Origin: Azospirillum oryzae | GTDB lineage: Bacteria; Pseudomonadota; Alphaproteobacteria; Azospirillales; Azospirillaceae | DNA length: 64,000 nucleotides | Direction: 5' to 3' | NCBI RefSeq assembly: GCF_900177515.1 | Contig: NZ_FXAK01000007.1 | Location: 2,402,501-2,466,500 of the forward strand | Shown here: one piece after another, positions 58,598-64,000 of the stretch | Layout of the letters: each line of letters starts with the position of its first letter | Numbering within the stretch: the first letter of the stretch is position 1 | The notes under the pieces: generated by a model | Seen by the model: the letters and a program-made list of their open reading frames with translations, nothing else | The model's database searches: none | Told to the model about the DNA's origin: nothing | Translations under genes and position numbers: made by a program

Positions 58598-58710
58598 TTG
58601 CCCCCACCCTAACCCTCCCCCGCTTCGCAGGGGAGGGGACTGCCGCCACTCTCCCGTATCAGCACTTGCTCCCTCCCCTGCGAAGCGGGGGAGGGTCGGG
58701 GTGGGGGCAA
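58598..58710. repeat. Intergenic GC-rich inverted repeat, copy 3
   Basis: Begins TTGCCCCCACCCTAACCCTCC and ends GGAGGGTCGGGGTGGGGGCAA, with inner arms CCCCCGCTTCGCAGGGGAGG / CCTCCCCTGCGAAGCGGGGG. Same ends as 18208-18315 and 32306-32429. It is placed between the oxygenase and its reductase, which are otherwise likely co-transcribed, so it is probably carried in their mRNA. Confidence 0.75.
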
Positions 58711-58746
58711 GTGTCCCTCTGTAAAACGACCCCAAGGATCCCCCCG

Positions 58747-59805
58747 GTGAGCCGCATCCGCCTCCACCCCTCGGGCCGCACGGTCGAGTGCCGCGACGGC
58801 GAGACCGTCCTGTCGGCGCTGGAACAGGCCGGCTACGCCCTGCCCAACAACTGCCGCGCCGGCGCGTGCGGCGAATGCAAGGTCAAGGTTCTCAGCGGCC
58901 AGTTCGACCAGGGCATGGTGCTGGACATGGCGCTGTCCCAGCCCGAGCGGAAGGACGGCTATGGCCTGATGTGCATGGCCAAGCCGATCTCCGACGAGCT
59001 GGTGATCGAATACGGCACCGCCGACGCCCAGCCCAAGCTGTTCCCGCCGCGCGAGAATGTGCTGTTCATCGTCACCGACCGCATCCCGCGCACGCCGCGC
59101 ATCGTCGAGCTGCGCCTGCGCCCGCTGGGCCAGCCGCTGCGCTACTGGCCGGGGCAGTATGTGATGCTGGGCGATGCCGCGGCCGGCGCGCCGCCGCGCT
59201 GCTATTCCATCGCCAACGCGCCCCGTCCCGACGGCGAGATCGTGCTGCAGGTGACCCGCGTCGATGGCGGCCCGACCAGCAACTGGATCCACGACACGCT
59301 CACCGTCGGCAGCATGGTGAAGCTGTCCGGCCCCTACGGCACCTTCATCGGCGACCCGTCGGTGGACAGTCCGGTGCTGTGCATGGCCGCCGGCTCCGGC
59401 CTCGCCCCCATCCTGGCGCTGACCGACGCGGCGCTGCGCCGCGGCTACCGCCCGCCGGTGACGCTGCTGTTCTCCGCCTGCACGCAGGCCGACGTGTATG
59501 AGCTGGGGCTGCTCAGCTACTGGCAGGCCAGATACCGCAACTTCAAGGTCAAGGTGACCCTGACGCGCGAGGAGGCCGCCGGTCATCTGAAGGGCCGCAT
59601 CCCCGCCATCCTGCCCGACCTGTTCCCCGACCTGTCCGGCCACGCCATCTTCACCGCCGGCAGCCCCGCCTTCGTCGAGTCCTGCGTCGCCGCCGCCCGC
59701 GCGCTGGGCGCCCGGGACGACCAGATCCACAGCGAAGGCTACGTCTCCCAGCACATCCCCGAAGCCCCGCCACCGGAACGCCTGCTGGCCGGCGCACTGG
59801 GGTAA
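58747..59805 (+). CDS. Ferredoxin-NAD(P)H oxidoreductase (2Fe-2S, FAD, NAD)
   Basis: A 352-residue electron-transfer subunit like the reductases of phenol/benzoate/xylene oxygenases. Residues 1-92: plant-type [2Fe-2S] domain with ligands in NNCRAGACGECKVKVL and GLMCMA (CX4CX2C...C). Residues about 105-200: FAD domain with the RxYS motif as RCYSIAN and the GTF-type loop. Residues 205-340: NAD domain (CMAAGSGLAPILALTDAAL, LLFSACTQADVYEL, IFTAGSPAFVESCVAAARALG). It should pass electrons to the diiron protein upstream. GTG start, with AAGGA eight bases before it. Followed by a strong terminator. Confidence 0.92.
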   Translation: MSRIRLHPSGRTVECRDGETVLSALEQAGYALPNNCRAGACGECKVKVLSGQFDQGMVLDMALSQPERKDGYGLMCMAKPISDELVIEYGTADAQPKLFPPRENVLFIVTDRIPRTPRIVELRLRPLGQPLRYWPGQYVMLGDAAAGAPPRCYSIANAPRPDGEIVLQVTRVDGGPTSNWIHDTLTVGSMVKLSGPYGTFIGDPSVDSPVLCMAAGSGLAPILALTDAALRRGYRPPVTLLFSACTQADVYELGLLSYWQARYRNFKVKVTLTREEAAGHLKGRIPAILPDLFPDLSGHAIFTAGSPAFVESCVAAARALGARDDQIHSEGYVSQHIPEAPPPERLLAGALG

Positions 59806-59824
59806 AGTGAATCACGACGACGAT

Positions 59825-59859
59825 GAAAACGCCTGGATCGCACTGGTCCGGGCGTTTTC
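59825..59859. terminator. Bidirectional terminator after the reductase gene
   Basis: Stem GAAAACGCCTGGA (59825-59837) / TCCGGGCGTTTTC (59847-59859) with one mismatch; T-run follows on the plus strand (TTTTCTTT). Separates the oxygenase/reductase transcript from higBA. Confidence 0.88.
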
Positions 59860-59867
59860 TTTCCGTT

Positions 59868-59884
59868 GTTCCCAAATATGGAAC
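59868..59884 (+). promoter_or_regulatory. Probable HigA operator of higBA
   Basis: Inverted repeat GTTCC-CAAATAT-GGAAC located 17 bases before the higB ATG, overlapping where a promoter is expected (TAATCT follows at 59889). HigA antitoxins bind such palindromes to repress their own operon. Confidence 0.55.
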
Positions 59885-59900
59885 TTGCTAATCTGATGCC

Positions 59901-60197
59901 ATGCAGATCATAGCCCGGCGAACGCTGAAAGAGTTCTGGGACCGTCATCCCCAGGCGGAAGCGCCGCTGGAGGTATGGTATGCACAGGTGAAGAGCGCGT
60001 CATGGCAGTCACCGGCGGACATCAAGCGTGAATTCGGGTCCACGGTTGATTTCATTGCGGACAACCGCGTGATCTTCGACATCGGCGGCAACAAATACCG
60101 CCTCATCGTCCATGTCGCCTATCGCTTCAAGCGCGTTCTGGTGAAGTTCGTTGGTACGCACAAGGACTACGACCGCATCGACCCGGAGACCGTCTGA
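59901..60197 (+). CDS. higB: HigB-family toxin (mRNA interferase)
   Basis: A 98-residue RelE/HigB2-like toxin: MQIIARRTLKEFWDRHPQAEAPLEVWYAQVKSASWQSPADIKREFGSTVDFIADNRVIFDIGGNKYRLIVHVAYRFKRV-type strands and the end VKFVGTHKDYDRID. This 'fwdrhp.ae.pL..Wy' and 'NkyRLiv...y....v.fvGTHkeYd.id' pattern is diagnostic for HigB that cleaves ribosome-bound mRNA. The toxin precedes the antitoxin, as is normal for hig modules; two bases separate them. Confidence 0.93.
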   Translation: MQIIARRTLKEFWDRHPQAEAPLEVWYAQVKSASWQSPADIKREFGSTVDFIADNRVIFDIGGNKYRLIVHVAYRFKRVLVKFVGTHKDYDRIDPETV

Positions 60198-60199
60198 CC

Positions 60200-60595
60200 A
60201 TGGATATCCGCCCGCTGAAGACCGAAGCCGACTACGACTGGGCTCTGCGCGAGATCGAGCCGTATTTCGAGCAGGAACCCGAACCGGGAACCCCTGAGGC
60301 CGACCGGTTCGACCTGCTTGCCCTGGTTATCGAGCGGTATGAGGACGAACATTGGCCGATCGACCCGCCCGAAGCACCCGACGCCCTGCGCGCCCGCATG
60401 GAACAGACGGGTAAGCGGCAGAAGGACTTGGCCGAACTGCTGGGCTCCAAGGCGCGGGCATCCGAGGTCATGAACCGCACCCGCCACCTGACACTTGAGC
60501 AGGCCTGGAAACTGCATCGGGAGTGGCGGATCCCGGCCGAAGCCCTGATCCGTCCCTACCCGCTCCGCCGCCGGCCGGAAACGCCGACAGCCTGA
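60200..60595 (+). CDS. higA: HigA-family antitoxin
   Basis: A 131-residue antitoxin. The N-terminal part (LKTEADYDWALREIEPYFEQEPEPGTPEADRFDLLALVIERYEDEHWPI) matches the toxin-binding section of HigA, followed by a helix-turn-helix (MEQTGKRQKDLAELLGSKARASEVMNRTRHLTLEQAWKLHREWRIPAEALI). Neutralises HigB and autoregulates. The two-base gap to higB gives tight coupling. The module sits between the reductase and fah genes and may have been inserted there. Confidence 0.93.
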   Translation: MDIRPLKTEADYDWALREIEPYFEQEPEPGTPEADRFDLLALVIERYEDEHWPIDPPEAPDALRARMEQTGKRQKDLAELLGSKARASEVMNRTRHLTLEQAWKLHREWRIPAEALIRPYPLRRRPETPTA

Positions 60596-60601
60596 CCTTC
60601 C

Positions 60602-61618
60602 TCAAGCCCCCTCGTACCGCACCACCTGCTGGTCGATGGCACCGAACACGCTGGCGCCGTCCTTGTCGAACAGCTCGATCCGCACGCGGTCGCCGAAGCG
60701 CATGAAGGGGGTCTTCGGCGCGCCGTGCTCGATGGTTTCGATCATCCGCAACTCGGCGAGGCAGGAATAGCCGACGCCACCGGCCGCGACCGGCTTGCCG
60801 GGGCCGCCGTCCAGCTTGTTCGACACGGTGCCCGACCCGATGATGCTGCCGGCCGCCAGATGGCGGGTCTTGGCGGCGTGGGCGATCAGCGTCGGAAAGT
60901 CGAAGGTCATGTCGACCCCGGCATCCGGCTTGCCGAAAGCTTCGCCGTTCAGCGTCGTCACCAGCGGCCGGTGCAGCTTGCCGCCGTCCCAGGCGTCGCC
61001 CAGCTCGTCCGGCGTCACCGCGACGGGGGAGAAGCTGGAGGCCGGCTTGGACTGGAAGAAGCCGAAGCCCTTGCCCAGTTCCGCCGGGATCAGGTTGCGC
61101 AAGCTGACGTCGTTGACCAGCATCAGCAGCCGGATGTGGCCGCCCGCCGCCTCGGCCGAAACGCCCATCGGCACGTCGCCGGTGATGACGGCGATCTCTG
61201 CCTCGAAATCGATGCCCCAGGCCTCGGTCGCCGCCGGGATCGGGTCGGTCGGCGCCAGGAAGCTGTCGGAACAGCCCTGATACATCAGCGGATCGGTCCA
61301 GAAGCTGGGCGGCATCTCCGCCCCGCGCGCCTTGCGGACCAGCTCCACATGGTTGACGTAGGCCGACCCGTCCGCCCACTGGTAGGCGCGCGGCAGCGGC
61401 GACGCCGCCTGCGACGGATCAAAGGGTTGGCCGATCGCCGGATCGGCGTTCAGCGCACGGTAGGCCTCCTCCAGCTTCGGCGCCAGCGCCGTCCAGTCGT
61501 CCAGCGCCGCCTGCAGCGTGCGGGCGATCTCCGGCACCGGGGTGGCGCGGGTCAGGTCGCGCGACACCACCACCAGGGTGCCGTCGCGCCCGCCCGCCTT
61601 CAAACTTGCCAGCTTCAT
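60602..61618 (-). CDS. Fumarylacetoacetate hydrolase-family protein, probable fumarylacetoacetase
   Basis: A 338-residue FAH protein. The active site appears as IDFEAEIAVITGDVP (Glu ligands), LMLVNDVSLRNLIPAELGKGFGFFQSKPASSFSPVAVTPDEL and GSIIGSGTVSN. This longer bacterial type is the one encoded next to hmgA, where it splits fumarylacetoacetate into fumarate and acetoacetate. It follows hmgA by 49 bases on the same strand. Other members hydrolyse acylpyruvates, so the assignment leans on context. Its stop is seven bases from the higA stop. Confidence 0.88.
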   Translation of the reverse strand: MKLASLKAGGRDGTLVVVSRDLTRATPVPEIARTLQAALDDWTALAPKLEEAYRALNADPAIGQPFDPSQAASPLPRAYQWADGSAYVNHVELVRKARGAEMPPSFWTDPLMYQGCSDSFLAPTDPIPAATEAWGIDFEAEIAVITGDVPMGVSAEAAGGHIRLLMLVNDVSLRNLIPAELGKGFGFFQSKPASSFSPVAVTPDELGDAWDGGKLHRPLVTTLNGEAFGKPDAGVDMTFDFPTLIAHAAKTRHLAAGSIIGSGTVSNKLDGGPGKPVAAGGVGYSCLAELRMIETIEHGAPKTPFMRFGDRVRIELFDKDGASVFGAIDQQVVRYEGA

Positions 61619-61667
61619 TCGTCTCTTCCCTTCCTCAGAATTCGGCGTCCGGCGACCTTATGGCCGC

Positions 61668-62792
61668 TCATTTCGCCTTCCAGCTGTCGGCGTAGCCGCC
61701 CCATTCGACGCCTTCCATCGCCTGATAGACGTCCAGCGGATCGCGGGTGTCGATCATCACCGCGACCTCGTCGGTCTCCTTGCGCTCGAACTTCTGCGCC
61801 ACCTCATAGGCCTTCGGGTGCGGCCCGTGCGGGAAGCCCGAGGGGTGATAGGTGACCATGCCGGGATGGATGTTGTCGCGCGAGAAGAACTGGCCGCGGT
61901 GATAGAACAGCACCTCGTCGAAATCCTCGTTGGAATGATAATAGGGCAGCTTCAGCGCCTCCGGGTCCGACTCGATGGGGCGCGGCACGAAGGTGCAGAT
62001 GATGAAGCGCCCTGCGATCCAGGTGCTGTGCGCCGAGGGCGGCAGGTGGTAACGGTGGCTCATCAGCGGCCGGATGTCGCGCCAGTTCAGCCGCACCGGC
62101 GCCAGATCGCCGTGCCAGCCCACCGCGTCCAGCGGGTTGAACGGATAGGTCATGGCGCAGATCTGCCCGCGCTTCCTGACCCGGACCAGCGTCTCGCGCT
62201 CGTGCTTCTGCGCCTGGAAGGCGTCGTCCAGCGCCGGGACGTCCAGCACCGCCGGGTCGAAGATGGCGTGGGTGCCGACCAGCCCCTTGTGCGGCAGCTT
62301 GTAGGCGTCGTTGGTGGCCTCCACCATCAGCACCATCACCGCCTCGTCCGTCTCCAGCCGCCAGCAGGTGTTGCGCGGCAGCACGACATAGTCGCCCTCG
62401 CGCACCTCCAGATGGCCGTAGTCGCAATAGAGGTGGCCGCCGCCCTGGTGGAAGAACAGCAGGTCGTCGCCGTCGGCGTTGCGGACCAGATGGTCCATCT
62501 TGCCCTTGAAGCGCCACAGCCGCAGCTGGGTCGCCCCGTTGCCCAGCAGGGCGGGCGCCTCCAAGGGACAACCCGGCATTGTGTCGACATGGTTCAGGTC
62601 GAAGGCGCGCGGGCGCAGCGGCCCGTCGAAGCTGGTCCAGCCGGTCGGCGGGTGGGCATGGTGCATCTGGGTCGCCGGGCCGAAGAAGCCCTCGCGCCCC
62701 ATCTCGCGCTCGTAGGTGCCGGCGGGGAGCCGGACATGGGCCTGACGCGACGCGTTGCCTTCGACCTTCGGAAACGAAATCCAGTTCTTCAT
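61668..62792 (-). CDS. hmgA: Homogentisate 1,2-dioxygenase (short bacterial form)
   Basis: Opens the homogentisate ring with O2 and Fe(II), giving maleylacetoacetate. At 374 residues it is shorter than the ~430-residue canonical enzyme and belongs to the compact form found in many alphaproteobacteria. Iron ligands appear in YHSNEDFDEVLFYHRGQFF (H286, about E293) and GFPHGPHP (H322); the 36-residue spacing equals that of human H335 and H371. GWHGDLAPVRLNWRDIRPLMSHRYHLPPSAHSTWIAG supplies the catalytic His region. Start MKNWISFPKVEG with GGGGAAG upstream. A MarR regulator is divergent. Confidence 0.87.
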   Translation of the reverse strand: MKNWISFPKVEGNASRQAHVRLPAGTYEREMGREGFFGPATQMHHAHPPTGWTSFDGPLRPRAFDLNHVDTMPGCPLEAPALLGNGATQLRLWRFKGKMDHLVRNADGDDLLFFHQGGGHLYCDYGHLEVREGDYVVLPRNTCWRLETDEAVMVLMVEATNDAYKLPHKGLVGTHAIFDPAVLDVPALDDAFQAQKHERETLVRVRKRGQICAMTYPFNPLDAVGWHGDLAPVRLNWRDIRPLMSHRYHLPPSAHSTWIAGRFIICTFVPRPIESDPEALKLPYYHSNEDFDEVLFYHRGQFFSRDNIHPGMVTYHPSGFPHGPHPKAYEVAQKFERKETDEVAVMIDTRDPLDVYQAMEGVEWGGYADSWKAK

Positions 62793-62866
62793 GGCGCTTC
62801 CCCATTCCATGCCGCCGGCTGCTTCCGCATCGGGCACCGGCAGGCTTGTTCCGTTGCCGCCATTTT

Positions 62867-62882
62867 AGTTTCGTTTGAAACT
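62867..62882. promoter_or_regulatory. Palindromic MarR-type operator between hmgA and marR
   Basis: AGTTTC-GTTT-GAAACT, a perfect 6+6 inverted repeat with a 4-base centre, halfway in the 158-base divergent gap. Thirteen of its bases recur upstream of livK (55378-55390). Confidence 0.65.
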
Positions 62883-62950
62883 GTTGCAAGAGCCAAATTC
62901 CGGCGCAGGATGGGATCCTCCGCGATTCCTCCTACAGACGACGACAGCCG

Positions 62951-63496
62951 ATGCCGCCCGCCCGCCGTTCCAGAACCGCATCATCGAAATCCGCTGCCGC
63001 GCCGGCCGACATCCCGGCTCTGCACCTGACGCGCTTCCTGCCTTACCGGCTGTCGGTGCTGGCGAATACCGTCAGCCACACGCTGGCCAAGCTGTACGAG
63101 AAGCGGTTCGGCATCACCATCCCGGAATGGCGGATCATCGCCGTGCTGGGCGGCGGCGAGACGATGAGCGCGGGAGAGATCGCGCAGCGCACCGCCATGG
63201 ACAAGGTGCAGGTCAGCCGCGCCATCAGCCGCATGCTCGACTCGAGCCTGATCCTGCGCGAATCGGGCGACACCGACCGGCGCAAGGCCCTGCTCACCCT
63301 GACGCCGAAGGCTCTGGCGATCTATGCCGAGATCGTGCCGATGGCCCTGACCTATGAGGACGAGGTCACCGACGCCCTGTCGATCGACGAGCGCGCGCAG
63401 CTCGACACTCTGCTGTCCAAGCTGCAGGCCCGCGCCGACCAGCTGGCCGCCCGCCCGGCGCCTGTCGCCGCACAGGTGGAGCCTGTGGAGGAGTAA
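62951..63496 (+). CDS. MarR-family regulator, probable homogentisate-locus regulator
   Basis: A 181-residue winged-helix protein. The MarR core is clear: LANTVSHTLAKLYEKRFGITIPEWRIIAVLGGGETMSAGEIAQRTAMDKVQVSRAISRMLDSSLILRESGDTDRRKALLTLTPKALAIYAEI. The wing carries the usual D-x-R-R. It is divergent from hmgA, with a palindrome between them, so it is likely the local repressor relieved by an aromatic acid. A charged N-terminal tail (PPARRSRTASSKSAA) is of unknown use. Confidence 0.9.
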   Translation: MPPARRSRTASSKSAAAPADIPALHLTRFLPYRLSVLANTVSHTLAKLYEKRFGITIPEWRIIAVLGGGETMSAGEIAQRTAMDKVQVSRAISRMLDSSLILRESGDTDRRKALLTLTPKALAIYAEIVPMALTYEDEVTDALSIDERAQLDTLLSKLQARADQLAARPAPVAAQVEPVEE

Positions 63497-63502
63497 AGCC
63501 GC

Positions 63503-64000
63503 TCAGCCCCCCTTCACCTTGTGCAGCGGCTGGCTGGTGCCGGCATCCACGCGGCCGCGGCCGGGTTCCTCCGCCTCCAGGGGGGCGCAGGCGACCATGG
63601 TGGCGAGCGAGCGGCGGGCGAGGCGCTGGTATTCCTCCGTGCCTTCCGACTTCCAGGCAACCTCCTCGGGCCGCAGCTCGCGCATCACCTTGGCCGGCAG
63701 GCCGGCCGCCAGCGTGCGCGGTGGCACGACGAAGCCGGCCTTGACGAAGGCCATGGCGGCGACGATCGACTCCTCGCCGATCTCCGCCCCGTCCATCACC
63801 ACCACATTCATGCCGACCAGCGCGTTGCGCCGGACGATGCAGCCGTGCAGCACGGCGCCATGGCCAACATGCCCGTCCTCCTCGACGATGGCATCATGGC
63901 CGGGGAAGGCGTGGATCGTGCAGTTGTCCTGCACGTTGCTGCCCCGCTGCAGCACGATCCTGCCGAAATCGCCGCGCAGGCTGGCGCAGGGGCCGACATA
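63503..64000 (-). CDS. paaY: PaaY-type gamma-carbonic-anhydrase-like protein, N-terminus outside the window
   Basis: The last 165 residues of a left-handed beta-helix protein: YVGPCASLRGDFGRIVLQRGSNVQDNCTIHAFPGHDAIVEEDGHVGHGAVLHGCIVRRNALVGMN-type hexapeptides with three metal-site histidines, then MDGAEIGEESIVAAMAFVKAGF and the tail AGLPAKVMRELRPEEVAWKSEGTEEYQRLARR. That tail, with the ending SQPLHKVKGG, is characteristic of PaaY, a thioesterase that detoxifies dead-end CoA esters in the phenylacetate pathway. It converges on marR. Genes of the paa pathway are likely just to the right. Confidence 0.88.
   Translation of the reverse strand, partial: YVGPCASLRGDFGRIVLQRGSNVQDNCTIHAFPGHDAIVEEDGHVGHGAVLHGCIVRRNALVGMNVVVMDGAEIGEESIVAAMAFVKAGFVVPPRTLAAGLPAKVMRELRPEEVAWKSEGTEEYQRLARRSLATMVACAPLEAEEPGRGRVDAGTSQPLHKVKGG

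Overview
The window looks like a chromosome or chromid segment of a GC-rich alphaproteobacterium of the Rhodospirillales, most like Azospirillum. That is inference. It rests on strong third-position GC bias, the def-fmt-truA order, an RpoE/ChrR pair, many large hybrid histidine kinases, and a cowN gene, which is known from nitrogen fixers. I saw no rRNA, tRNA, CRISPR array, phage or insertion sequence.

Layout. 1-6.4 kb: a LysR fragment, then def-fmt-truA (minus strand), cobS plus a CobC-like phosphatase (plus), a stress-type flavin-reductase-like protein, and the rpoE-chrR sigma/anti-sigma pair with a candidate autoregulated promoter. 6.4-14.5 kb: a minus-strand run of tightly packed genes (hybrid kinase, response-regulator diguanylate cyclase, a degenerate MoeA, and a MoeA fused to a periplasmic-binding-like domain). 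14.8-18.2 kb: a sorbosone-dehydrogenase-like protein, cowN, an RcoM-type haem/CO sensor gene and trmJ. 18.3-35.6 kb: lpxD, a cupin, an OmpA protein, an orphan TRAP binding protein, a pair of membrane coiled-coil proteins, acsA, small housekeeping genes (EVE, YciI, exonuclease, NUDIX), a methyltransferase, acnA and a second hybrid kinase. 36-49.7 kb: an amidoligase with a C26 glutamine amidotransferase, a phospholipase D, OmpA/DUF4398 lipoproteins, DedA, NnrU, CBS, DUF2934, a double cold-shock protein, small secreted proteins, an EamA transporter and a third hybrid kinase.

49.8-64 kb reads as one aromatic-acid locus. A livKHMGF-type ABC importer ends in maiA. Divergent from it are paaX, a BLUF photoreceptor, an unassigned diiron oxygenase and its ferredoxin reductase. 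After a higBA toxin-antitoxin module come fumarylacetoacetase and homogentisate dioxygenase genes, a divergent MarR regulator and a truncated paaY. Together maiA, hmgA and fahA make the homogentisate-to-fumarate branch.

Two DNA motifs tie the halves of this locus together. One is a GTGATACA-N25-TGTGTCAT block at both the livK and the diiron-oxygenase promoters. The other is a GTTTCAAACGAAA element shared by the hmgA/marR and livK promoter regions. An ideal FNR/FixK box also lies upstream of the oxygenase. The other strong regulatory signal is four regularly spaced TTnnnG repeats between rcoM and cowN. Three intergenic copies of a GC-rich inverted repeat (ends TTGCCCCC/GGGGGCAA) and one relative of it are scattered through the window.
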